From Gammaproteobacteria bacterium (GTDB taxonomy: Bacteria; Pseudomonadota; Gammaproteobacteria; Pseudomonadales; Azotimanducaceae_A): 10,156 nt of DNA. Each line of letters starts with the position of its first letter. Within the stretch, counting starts at the first letter, position 1. Positions 1-6,811 of the stretch are shown piece after piece. Under the pieces are notes generated by a model. The model was not told the origin of the DNA, did not search any database, and saw only the letters and a list, made by a program, of their open reading frames with translations. The translations under genes were made by a program, and so were the position numbers. The stretch spans positions 538 through 10,693 of the forward strand of contig JAPPKV010000534.1 of assembly GCA_028819775.1 (NCBI GenBank). Direction: 5' to 3'.

Positions 1-111
1 CCTCGGCCTCCACGAGCCCGGTCGTGACTTGTACGGTTGGTTGACCCTCAGGAAGCGGCCCGGTTGGCCACGCGAGCCCTCCCGAGCTGAATCTTCGACG
101 GAACGATGGCT

Positions 112-130
112 GATTGGAGTGCGTCCAATC
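112..130. promoter_or_regulatory. perfect 7-bp inverted repeat upstream of the beta-propeller gene
   Basis: GATTGGA (112-118) and TCCAATC (124-130) are perfect reverse complements around a 5-base centre. The dyad lies about 60 bases before the start codon of the beta-propeller gene, in otherwise uninformative DNA (1-191). It could be an operator for a dimeric regulator or a short RNA hairpin. No convincing -35/-10 pair with normal spacing was found around it, so the role is inferred from position only. Confidence 0.3.
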
Positions 131-191
131 GAACCAGATTGTATGGTTACCAGCCGGAACCAACAGAGTTTAACGCTGCAGGAGACGAACC

Positions 192-1427
192 ATGGGCGGG
201 AAGAAGACGCGGGGACGGACGGGGCGCGCGATGACCCTTTCAGTGCCGCCGCTGTCCATCGCGGCAGTCGTCGCGCTGGCCGGACCGCTCGCCGCCCAGG
301 ACGTGATCGAACTGCCGGCCGAAGACCGTTCGCTCGACGCCGACTTCGAGGAAATCTACCGCGTGGGTTCGCTGGACGGAGATGGCTGGGACACCTTCGG
401 TCGCGTTGCCACGGTCGGCTTCGACAGTGGCGGCAACCTCTATATCCTCGACACCTACGCGGTGCGGATCAACGTCGTCGACCTGCAAGCCAACCTGGTG
501 CGCCAGTTCATTCAGGAAGGGGAAGGCCCCGGGGAGTTCGGAAGCGACACCGCGCCAGCGTTGGAGTTCGCCGTCATCGGGGACGGGCGGGTGGCCGTCT
601 ACGACCTGGGACGCATGGGATTCACCCTTTTCGGCACCGACGGCACATTCGAACGCATGGTCCGCTTTCCCGGTGCGCAGACGAGCTCCGCAATGATTCC
701 CGGCATTCAGGCGTTCCCGGGAATGGATCGAGTCCTCGCGACATCCGAGGTCTCCTATCTGAGAAGGACCGCGCCCAATCCGGACGACGAGGCGTCGGAA
801 CCCTCGTTCCGGCATGTCCTGAGCTATGATGTGAGCGGCGACGACGTCCGCATCGACTCGGTTGCCGCCGGATGGAGGCCCCCTGGTGATCCGGAGGGAT
901 TCAGGCCGGTGCTCAGGGCGGGCGTGCTGCCCAGCGGAGCGGTCGTGTACACCGACTCTTCTTCGTATGCGATCAAGTTTGCGGGGCCGGACGGCCGCGT
1001 GACCCGGGTCGTGACCCGTCCGTTCCAGCCCCGCCCCGTGACGGGGCGCATCAGGACCGCCGAGATCGAGCGGCGCCTGGAGGCACTCGGAGACGGCCGC
1101 GGCGAAACCCCCCTGGCGCAGCGAATGATCGAATTCCGTCGCGGCCAGATCGAGGCGATGGAGTTCTTTGACGAGATCCCGGTGGTCGTCGGCCTGAGAA
1201 CGAGCTGGGCAGGCACCATCTGGGTCCTTCACCGGGGTGACGGGGACACGGAGGGCAACCGGATCGACCTCATTTCGTCCGACGGAGACTACTTGGGCAC
1301 CTTCCCGCCCGGCTCCGCCGCGATGCCTTCCGCCTTCGGCCCGAACGGCCTCGTGGCCTTTGTGGAGACGGACGACCTGGACGTGCCCTATGTGGCCGTG
1401 AAGCGATTGCCGGAGGGGATGCGCTGA
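192..1427 (+). CDS. secreted six-bladed beta-propeller (NHL-like) protein
   Basis: The 411-residue product has a long basic N-region (GGKKTRGRTGR) and a hydrophobic stretch (about 15-32), then a likely signal peptidase I site after LAA (residue 35). It is therefore exported, probably to the periplasm or cell surface. The mature part shows blade-like motifs typical of six-bladed propellers: D-x-G-G-N-L-Y-I-L-D at about 78-87, a V-x-D-L-Q-A-N-L-V-R strand pair, and GEGPGEF at 110-116. Further blades follow (GDGRVAVYDLGRMGFTLF, then later 'GPNGLVAFVETDDLDVPYV'). The start at 192 is supported by AGGAG at 180-184, seven bases upstream; an internal ATG at 231 would still give a signal peptide with a shorter N-region. 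Related proteins are abundant in Gemmatimonadota and Bacteroidota and mostly lack a known substrate; no enzyme active site is visible. The gene is intact. Family call good, function unknown. Confidence 0.85.
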   Translation: MGGKKTRGRTGRAMTLSVPPLSIAAVVALAGPLAAQDVIELPAEDRSLDADFEEIYRVGSLDGDGWDTFGRVATVGFDSGGNLYILDTYAVRINVVDLQANLVRQFIQEGEGPGEFGSDTAPALEFAVIGDGRVAVYDLGRMGFTLFGTDGTFERMVRFPGAQTSSAMIPGIQAFPGMDRVLATSEVSYLRRTAPNPDDEASEPSFRHVLSYDVSGDDVRIDSVAAGWRPPGDPEGFRPVLRAGVLPSGAVVYTDSSSYAIKFAGPDGRVTRVVTRPFQPRPVTGRIRTAEIERRLEALGDGRGETPLAQRMIEFRRGQIEAMEFFDEIPVVVGLRTSWAGTIWVLHRGDGDTEGNRIDLISSDGDYLGTFPPGSAAMPSAFGPNGLVAFVETDDLDVPYVAVKRLPEGMR

Positions 1428-1466
1428 TCCGAGGATCGAGAGTCGGTCCATGAACGAGGCGGTACG

Positions 1467-1538
1467 ATGAAACGAGTTGGCTGCCAGGTCTTGGCGACCC
1501 TGCTCGCTGCGCCGGTCGTCGCAAGGACCAGTCGTTGA
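1467..1538 (+). pseudogene. signal-peptide-like stub, probable remnant of a second exported protein
   Basis: ATG at 1467 opens 23 codons ending in TGA (1536-1538). The peptide starts MKRVG, continues with a hydrophobic run (QVLATLLAAPVVA) and stops just after an AxA-like site, so it looks like a signal peptide with nothing behind it. It lies 39 bases after the beta-propeller gene on the same strand. The simplest reading is the 5' end of a second exported protein gene cut off by deletion or a nearby breakpoint. A functional micro-peptide cannot be excluded. Confidence 0.35.
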
Positions 1539-1656
1539 ACCTCGGCATAGGGTCAGCCGGACCCAGACCGCGTGATGTCGTACCATCGTGATCGTACCGC
1601 GCGCCGGTCGGCGACCGCCATCATCGTTGCGATGACCGATCGCGGGCAATACTCGT

Positions 1657-1961
1657 TCAACGCCGTGTCGAAACCGGAACCGTCATCGACCCCGAAAGGG
1701 TTACGCGATCTCCGTCCTGCTCGGCGACCACTCTCATGGACCCCGTCACCGTGACCGTCCCGATGCCGTCCGCCGTCGCTTCGACGGTGAGCGGGCCGGT
1801 TGTACGTTCCCGCCACGTCGGGGAACCGACGGACCCGTCAAGCTGTCGCACGCGGCTACCGCGGCGAGAGCGAACGCGGAAAGCAGATCGAAGGTGCGTA
1901 GTTCTGGTGTTCGGGGTCGCCTCGTTTTTCGTTCTCGGGTATCGGTGTTCAGAAGCGCCAT
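1657..1961 (-). pseudogene. frameshifted lipoprotein remnant
   Basis: The leftward ATG at 1961 begins a basic N-region and a hydrophobic segment ending in a lipobox, LAAVAAC, followed by DSLTGPSVP. Translation then leaves frame. The middle piece (DVAGTY) is read in a second frame and the beta-strand part in a third, containing 'GTVTVTGSMRVV' and then DGDRVTLSGSMTV, ending at a TGA at 1657. Two extra bases explain this: one G in the 1820-1823 run and one T at 1800/1801 (plus-strand letters). The repeated VTGSM/LSGSM phrasing suggests a small beta-sandwich. The start codon lies inside the last codons of the upstream beta-barrel gene (13-base overlap), so the two were probably co-transcribed and translationally coupled. 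What the lipoprotein did is unknown. Confidence 0.55.
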
Positions 1962-2764
1962 GCGACCCCCGTCGTCAGCAACGGGTATAATCGGAGCACT
2001 GCGAGACCGCCTTCGAGGTCGGAGTGCTCGGTTTCGAGATCGGCGGCAAGCTCCGCTAGCCCGCACCCCGCCTGGACCGTCGCCCGCCCGCTCTCCGGCA
2101 GGCTGAAACTGCAAGAGGCGCCCTCGAATTCCGCTCTGCCCGAACCGGAAAGCCTCGGCGCGCCCTGGAAGAGCACGCCGGCGTCGATGAACCAGCCGAA
2201 ACCACGGCCCCGCCCCCTTCCGCTCGTCCATCCTGTTCCCCAGTACGGAGCCAGCGCATTGAACGCGAGCGTCGCCTCCAATGTGCCGCGATAGCCGCCA
2301 CCGCCGAGCCCGACATCGCGCGGGCCGGTGGCTAGCGACAACTCGTTGACGTTGAACAATCCGCCGAACGTGACCCGGAAGCCGTTCTGGAACAGATGGA
2401 AGTCGCCCAACAGTCCCGCAGAAAGGAGTTGCAGGTCGACGGAATACGCGTTCCCTCCGACCTCGACCCCTCCACGTCGCAGCTGAGCCCAGTTGCCCAC
2501 GGCGCGAGCCGAGAACGACGGGGCAAGGTCGTTTCCCAGCGACAGCCCGACTCCCAGCGTACTCGCTTGAAGCGCTACGGAAGCCTGCGCGCTTGCGGTG
2601 GCGGGCATGGCTCCCGCCAATGACAGGAATGCGACCGATGCGGTGATGGCCGCAGTCGCTCTGGCCCTTCTAGTAGGCGATACTGCTCTTGGGCTCCAGC
2701 GGCCCGAAGCCGGAGAGATACTACCAAGTTCCGGTCGCAACTCCGTTCTTATCTTGGCGTACAT
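1949..2764 (-). CDS. putative outer-membrane beta-barrel protein
   Basis: The protein has a hydrophobic export segment (AAITASVAFLSLAGAMPATA followed by SAQA) and then alternating polar/hydrophobic strands rich in Gly and aromatic residues. It ends in GVAWRF with a C-terminal Phe, as expected for an outer-membrane barrel substrate of the Bam machinery. With the ATG at 2764 the product is 271 residues; a GTG at 2812 would add 16. Neither start has a clear ribosome binding site, and the N-region before the signal is unusually long, so the true start is uncertain and the 5' end may be altered. Two Cys residues near the C-terminal third (SCSF and AGCGL) may form a disulphide. The stop codon overlaps the start of the lipoprotein remnant. 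Substrate unknown. Confidence 0.65.
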   Translation of the reverse strand: MYAKIRTELRPELGSISPASGRWSPRAVSPTRRARATAAITASVAFLSLAGAMPATASAQASVALQASTLGVGLSLGNDLAPSFSARAVGNWAQLRRGGVEVGGNAYSVDLQLLSAGLLGDFHLFQNGFRVTFGGLFNVNELSLATGPRDVGLGGGGYRGTLEATLAFNALAPYWGTGWTSGRGRGRGFGWFIDAGVLFQGAPRLSGSGRAEFEGASCSFSLPESGRATVQAGCGLAELAADLETEHSDLEGGLAVLRLYPLLTTGVAWRF

Positions 2765-2827
2765 CTGTACAACATAGGGGTTCAAATCCGATGCGCGGCC
2801 GAGCAATCGCACGATTTCGGCGAGATT

Positions 2828-3074
2828 ATGGCGACTATTGTTCGGTCCCGGGGGGGACGGGCGGTGATCGACGGCTCAGCCTCGTTGCACGAGCGGATCG
2901 AGGCGCTGGAGCGGCGCGTTTCCGAGTTGAGCCGCGCCGCCGTGCGCATCAGCGCCAGCCTCGACCCCGAACGCCGTGCTGCAGGAGGTTGTCGAAGGCG
3001 CCCGCGCGCTGACCGGTGCGCGCTACGGCCTGATCACGACGGTCGACGAGGCCGATCCAGAGGCGCACATGTGA
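2828..3074 (+). pseudogene. 5' fragment of a GAF-domain sensor protein, frameshifted
   Basis: The first 48 codons encode a short coiled-coil-like helix (LHERIEALERRVSELSRAAV) leading to ISASLDPE. One base later the frame changes, and the continuation is VLQEVVEGARALTGARYG then LITTVDEA, stopping at TGA 3072-3074. Joined, this is the standard entry of the GAF domain found in many sensor histidine kinases and adenylate/guanylate cyclase-type proteins. Reading GAC GCC instead of GAA CGCC restores LDPDAVLQ, so one extra A at 2970/2971 explains the shift. After about 34 GAF residues the homology stops and no kinase or cyclase part follows. This is a truncated, dead 5' gene fragment. The start at ATG 2828 is nominal; a GTG at 2863 is also possible. 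Confidence 0.7.
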
Positions 3075-3375
3075 CATCGGGGTGCATGTGCGCGGATACG
3101 CGATGCGGACGTGCGCGTCCGCGACCATCGCCCCACTCAGCGGGATTCGGGAGAATTCCATTTCCCTGGCGGACCACGTGCCACGCGCCAGCGATGAACT
3201 CCACGTTGTTGCGGGAGACCATGACCTGCGGGTACCCGTCCTCCGAGATCGCAATCATCCAAGTGCGGAGATGCGGCAGTCGCGCCCGCTCGAACCGCTC
3301 ATAGTCTTGCGTTAGTACTGCGCGTGCCGCCTCTTCGGCCCGCGCCGCCGCCGACAGATACCACAACTCTACCAC
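3034..3375 (-). CDS. hypothetical protein, possibly truncated at both ends
   Basis: This 113-codon leftward frame reads like real protein: an Ala/Glu-rich helix (SAAARAEEAARAVLTQDYE), then ERARLPHLRTWMIAISEDGY and RNNVEFIAGAWHVVRQGNG. I do not recognise the family. The nominal GTG start at 3375 has no ribosome binding site, and the frame stays open upstream to a TAG near 3472 with plausible sequence (SPAERAESLELQAATAF), but no ATG occurs there. The last 25 or so residues are Arg/Pro/His-rich, and the end overlaps the GAF fragment on the other strand, suggesting the true 3' end was lost at a junction near 3075-3110. Treat as a possibly broken gene. Confidence 0.4.
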   Translation of the reverse strand: MVELWYLSAAARAEEAARAVLTQDYERFERARLPHLRTWMIAISEDGYPQVMVSRNNVEFIAGAWHVVRQGNGILPNPAEWGDGRGRARPHRVSAHMHPDVTCAPLDRPRRPS

Positions 3376-3507
3376 CCGTCCCGCAGGGGAGCCATCCCTG
3401 AAGGCGGTGGCGGCCTGCAGCTCGAGGCTTTCAGCCCGCTCCGCAGGGCTGGGTACCTGCGCGGTGCGGGGCTAGTAAGTCGAACCCGTTTGCAAGGGGA
3501 ATCATAG

Positions 3508-3528
3508 CCTGTCACTTGACTTGACAGG
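3508..3528 (-). terminator. hairpin after the M8 lipoprotein gene
   Basis: CCTGTCA (3508-3514) and TGACAGG (3522-3528) form a perfect 7-bp stem with a 7-base loop. Read leftward, it begins five bases after the TAA of the metalloprotease lipoprotein gene. The bases after the stem are not a clean U-tract, so it may be a weak intrinsic terminator or a 3' stabilising hairpin. Confidence 0.45.
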
Positions 3529-3533
3529 GCGTC

Positions 3534-5390
3534 TTAGCCGCCCGGTCGCGTTCCGCGAGCCCGGATCACTTCATCGGCCATCATCTCCTCCGCGAGGGGT
3601 GGCGGCAGCAGCGCGGCGTCGGCCGCGACCCCGGCCACCCGCTGTCCCCTGAACGTGACTTCGACCACTTCCAGCTCGCCGAGCGTCACGCTGACGGCGG
3701 TGCTGTCGAAATAGAACGGTGGACTCCCCATCCAGTCCTGAGGGTTTGCGAATGCTTTGACCGTATAGTCTCCCGGCGGCAGCTTGCGGAAGATGAACTG
3801 GCCCGGCCCGACATCACCGCTGAGAACGGTATCGGAGACTGGCCCGGAGAGCGTGACCCTGACGTTGCTGGCGAGCCAACTGTCGCTGACCGAGTCCGCA
3901 ACCATGGTCTGCCCCCAGATGGAGGCGTGTTGACGCTTTACCGGACAGGAGGATCTTTCGCCCGGTATCCCCTCCAGCCACCAGGCGGGCGTCAGCGTAC
4001 GCAGCTCGATGGCGGCGGGCTCGAACGAGTAGCCTTCCAACGCCGAGAGAGTCAGGTCGGAGATGCTGTACCGGCCGGCCGACAGCCCCATCACGTCGCC
4101 CGCGTGATCGCCGTCCGTGCCGCTGACGCAGCCATGCCAGTGAATCCCCGAGGACGCGGGCACACCCGGCCATTCGGCGGGAATCGGCCGCCCCGTCATG
4201 CGCTCAAGCGTGCCGATGACCTCGGGGCCGGTGTGATACCACCATTCGGCCGTCGGATGGCTGCCACCCATGATCGGCTCGATCGGGTGGCGCTCGATGT
4301 GTTCCCACCAGTGCTCCGACAGGCCGACGCCCAGGGTGTGGCCGATCTCATGCAGGATCGCCTCCTCAGTCCACTCCAGAAGCCGACCCTTGGCCGTGTG
4401 CTGCTCCAGCCAGCTCGCGTAGGGGTTCCAGCCGATGACGCCGTGCGTCGCCTGTCCTTCGATGTCCTGGAGGCATCTCGTCGCCCACACGCCCTCGCGT
4501 TCGGTGTCGTCCGGCATGATGACATAGAGGTTCAACCCCGGCGCCAGAGTGTCGCCATGCGTGAGCGGCACCGTGTGGCCGGAAATCACGCATGGACCCG
4601 ATCGGGTGACGGTGCCCCGCACCACGGGCGCGGTTGGTGCGAGCACTCGCGCCCAGCGGGCGGCGGCGCGATCCGCAGCGGCGTAGAACCCCTCGAACGG
4701 CTCGCGCTCGCTCGAGTAGGTGAGGTGGATCGGGTACGGGTGGTGGTCCGTCGTGTATGCGTTGAAGTCGATCCGCGCCTCCTGCCCATCGGGATCTCTG
4801 GCCATCACGGTCACCGTGGCTTCGCCCAGCGCACGGGCCTCCAGCATGACCACCGGCCCCACCGTTCGCACAGTCACAATCGCCAGATCGGAACTGGTTG
4901 CCTCGTGCGTCAGCGGGTCGCCATCAGGATCGTTGAAGGTCTCGGCTACGTTTATCTCCATCGGCGGATCTTCGATCATCAGGCCCTGCGTCGATATTGT
5001 GCGAGACGCGACCGGCGGGCGGTTCACCACCACCACGAAGGAAATCACCGCCGACAAGCCAGCAGGGTCCGAAGCCGCCACCGTCACGGTTCCCTGGCCA
5101 CCGATGCTTCCGCCCGTCATGTCCACCTGGCTTCCGTTCATGGAGACGCGGACAACCGCCGTGTCGGAACTTGAGGCGGTGAACGTTAGGGGATTCCCGT
5201 CCGGGTCGCTGAAGTGGGTCGCCACCTGTATGGAAAGGTTCGACCCCGGTCCCGGTAGCCGTTGCCGAGGGATCTCGCCCACAGTGGTCGGAGCCTGATT
5301 GGCGGGCGTGGCATCGGGCGGAACGATCTCGGGCTCGCATGAAGCGATTGCGAGACACAGGAGTACGGCGGTGGGGACACGGCGCGACAT
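3534..5390 (-). CDS. Ig-domain lipoprotein with leishmanolysin-like (M8) metallopeptidase domain
   Basis: The 618-residue exported lipoprotein starts MSRRVPTAVLLCLAIASC; the lipobox IASC puts the acylated Cys at residue 18. The start at 5390 has GGGAG (5397-5401) six bases upstream, better than the ATGs 33-36 bases earlier. Two Ig/cadherin-like modules follow (about 30-123 and 124-213), each with FxDPDG(N/D)PLT. The catalytic region carries HEIGHTLG at about 347-354, a zinc HExxH with the metzincin Gly but no His three residues later. As in leishmanolysins, the third ligand seems to come after an insertion: IHWHG (about 416-420), then a Met-turn-like DVMGLSAGRYSISDLTLSAL and a GY. A C-terminal carboxypeptidase-regulatory-like beta domain (about 508-583) has the FIFRKLPPGDYTVKAF motif. 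It probably cleaves proteins or peptides at the cell surface or outside; the substrate is unknown. The gene is intact and a hairpin follows its stop. Confidence 0.85.
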   Translation of the reverse strand: MSRRVPTAVLLCLAIASCEPEIVPPDATPANQAPTTVGEIPRQRLPGPGSNLSIQVATHFSDPDGNPLTFTASSSDTAVVRVSMNGSQVDMTGGSIGGQGTVTVAASDPAGLSAVISFVVVVNRPPVASRTISTQGLMIEDPPMEINVAETFNDPDGDPLTHEATSSDLAIVTVRTVGPVVMLEARALGEATVTVMARDPDGQEARIDFNAYTTDHHPYPIHLTYSSEREPFEGFYAAADRAAARWARVLAPTAPVVRGTVTRSGPCVISGHTVPLTHGDTLAPGLNLYVIMPDDTEREGVWATRCLQDIEGQATHGVIGWNPYASWLEQHTAKGRLLEWTEEAILHEIGHTLGVGLSEHWWEHIERHPIEPIMGGSHPTAEWWYHTGPEVIGTLERMTGRPIPAEWPGVPASSGIHWHGCVSGTDGDHAGDVMGLSAGRYSISDLTLSALEGYSFEPAAIELRTLTPAWWLEGIPGERSSCPVKRQHASIWGQTMVADSVSDSWLASNVRVTLSGPVSDTVLSGDVGPGQFIFRKLPPGDYTVKAFANPQDWMGSPPFYFDSTAVSVTLGELEVVEVTFRGQRVAGVAADAALLPPPLAEEMMADEVIRARGTRPGG

Positions 5391-5423
5391 TCGGGGCTCC
5401 CAGGGCCCTGGCTCCAACATCAT

Positions 5424-6176
5424 GACCCGGAAATCGGCGGACTCGGCAACCTTGCAAGGCCTGCAACTTCAGTATAACAACTTGACGGGTCCGATGCCGC
5501 CCGAGATGGGCTAACTCCGTAGGTTGGATGACCTGATCCTCCAAGGCAACGGCTTGACCGGCTCGGTCCCGGCAGCACTCGGCAACTTGTCAACTCTGAG
5601 GTGGCTGGTTCTCGACGAGAACGCGCTGACCGGGCCTCTCCCCGCGAGCCTTGCAGATCTCACCAGACTGTCACGAATCACATTCGACGGGAACGATGGC
5701 CTCTGCGCCGGGCACGTCCGACTTCATCTCCTGGCTTCAGCGGATATCGACGCGGCGCGGGCCGTTGTGTAACGAGGCCCGGCTCCCACTCGCGGAGTTC
5801 CGGTACGCGGACACCGACCTGTGCGTCCCGCCCGGCACCAGCTTCCAGGCGTGGCTCGCCGCCATTCCGTCGCACGAAGGCACCGGAGTCGAGTGCGCCC
5901 CGCTCTCGGATCGCCAGTCCTTGAGATCTTCTACGAAGCGAACGGCGGTCCGAACTGGACCCGCAACGACTACTGGCTCTCGGACGCGCCGCTGGGGGAG
6001 TGGCACGGGGCGGAGACCGACGCGTCGGGAAGGGTCGTGCGACTGGAAATGGCGAAATATGATCCGGCGCACGACGATGTGATCGGCAACAACTTGGTCG
6101 GGACGATCCCGGTCGAGCTGGGACAACTCGCCAGCCTGGAAAGGCTGGTCCTCGTAACGGGAGGTCCGTGGACCTA
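5424..6176 (+). pseudogene. decayed plant-type leucine-rich-repeat surface protein
   Basis: Pieces in three frames line up into one LRR protein. PEIGGLGNLAR is followed after one extra C (about 5460) by LQLQYNNLTGPMPPEMG, then an in-frame TAA (5512-5514). The next part is LRRLDDLILQGNGLTGSVPA, then ALGNLSTLRWLVLDENALTG and GNDGLCA. A loss of two bases (or gain of one) near 5713 leads to GTSDFISWLQRI. After CAPLSDRQ a missing G at about 5917 leads to VLEIFYEANGGPNWTRND and a new LRR start, NNLVGTIPVELGQLASLERL. The frame ends at TAA 6174-6176, where homology is lost. Family members are secreted or surface proteins with 'NxLTGxIPxELGxLxxL' repeats. The 5' end is missing: the fragment begins in mid-repeat, 34 bases from the divergent M8 lipoprotein start. 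Four lesions, one of them a stop codon, make this a confident pseudogene. Confidence 0.85.
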
Positions 6177-6602
6177 ACCGTTCGGTCGAGCCGTGGATTC
6201 CTTCTGTTCCCCCGAAGGCACGGCGAATTGGTTGATCCAAGTGACGACTTCGGCCCGGCGCGTATCGGAGAGATGGATAGCCCGGGCGATTTCGTAGACG
6301 GAGAGCCCGGCCCGGGAAAGAAGCCGCTTGAGATCCCAAATTCGGATGCAGGCGAAGACGTGCCAGAGTTGCGACCACTCCCGCCCTTTCAGTTGGGTCG
6401 CGCGAAAGGTGCGCGCCAGCGCCGCGCCGCTTGGCCGCTCGGGCATGCCCGCCAAGTGGTCGGCGGCGAGTGAGGCAACGATGTCGTGCGCCTCTTCGGC
6501 GACGCCGGGGGGCGCCGAGGCGGACCAGGCCAGCGGACAGTCGAACCAGGAGAGCGGCAGGGGGCGAAGCGGTTCGGCGAGTTCAGGCCAGACGCCGAAC
6601 AC
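6174..6602 (-). CDS. hypothetical protein with possible C-terminal helix-turn-helix
   Basis: The 142-codon leftward gene begins at a GTG (6602) without a clear ribosome binding site. The N-terminal part is Pro/Trp/Leu-rich (PELAEPLRPLPLSWFDCP). The middle is helical, and residues about 91-125 (LKRLLSRAGLSVYEIARAI followed by LSDTRRAEVVTWIN) look like a helix-turn-helix. An alternative start is a GTG at 6646, two bases after the stop of the upstream 51-aa gene. It would give NTAP then LIGGAGKPLTVFGVW if one C were missing near 6633; the frame upstream of 6602 does read LIGGAGKPLT. The gene is the last of a three-gene leftward cassette. I cannot name the family; phage- or element-borne origin is possible. 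Its 3' end abuts the broken LRR gene. Confidence 0.55.
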   Translation of the reverse strand: MFGVWPELAEPLRPLPLSWFDCPLAWSASAPPGVAEEAHDIVASLAADHLAGMPERPSGAALARTFRATQLKGREWSQLWHVFACIRIWDLKRLLSRAGLSVYEIARAIHLSDTRRAEVVTWINQFAVPSGEQKESTARPNG

Positions 6603-6647
6603 GGTGAGCGGTTTGCCGGCCCCGCCGATCAGGGAGCCGTGTTCACC

Positions 6648-6803
6648 CTAGGCTTCCCTGCGCGGGTCCCCGCCGTGACTGAGGCACGCCTCGACCCTCC
6701 GGCGCTCGTAGCGCGCGAACAGCTCCTCGCGGGTGAGCGCTCGCTCCGGGTCGTCCGGCGGGGGGTGGAAGTAGGCGTGTCGGACCTTGGCGAGATCGAG
6801 CAT
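6648..6803 (-). CDS. small hypothetical protein (51 aa)
   Basis: ATG at 6803 opens 51 codons: MLDLAKVRHAYFHPPPDD, then PERALTREELFARYERRRVE, ending in HGGDPRREA and TAG (6648-6650). It starts eight bases after the stop of the preceding gene on the same strand, and its stop sits next to a GTG that may start the following gene, so the spacing is that of an operon. The sequence is charged and helical with no membrane segment or known motif. The downstream 142-codon frame is in the same register, separated only by this TAG and 15 further codons, so the pair might instead be one gene interrupted by a stop. Confidence 0.5.
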   Translation of the reverse strand: MLDLAKVRHAYFHPPPDDPERALTREELFARYERRRVEACLSHGGDPRREA

Positions 6804-6811
6804 GGATCGGC

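Noticed and set aside
29..829. 266-codon rightward frame overlapping the beta-propeller gene
   Set aside because: Out-of-frame reading of the propeller gene after an unremarkable leader; no ribosome binding site or domain.
240..1649. 469-codon leftward frame opposite the beta-propeller gene
   Set aside because: It is the antisense of a well-supported gene; the translation is rich in Arg, His and Pro with no family motif and no ribosome binding site.
2759..2770. GTACATCTGTAC palindrome
   Set aside because: Short 5+2+5 dyad overlapping the uncertain start of the barrel gene; this length is expected by chance in 10 kb and nothing else supports an operator.
2774..2795. GGTTCAAATCC, resembling a tRNA T-arm
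   Set aside because: The flanking bases do not form the five-base-pair arm (two central mismatches), and no anticodon arm, acceptor stem or CCA can be placed around it.
3927..5174. 415-codon rightward frame opposite the M8 lipoprotein
   Set aside because: Antisense shadow of a gene with clear domains; Arg/His-rich composition typical of such shadows.
5512..5514. In-frame TAA in the LRR gene as programmed readthrough
   Set aside because: Three other frame breaks in the same gene make simple decay far more likely; no readthrough context is visible.
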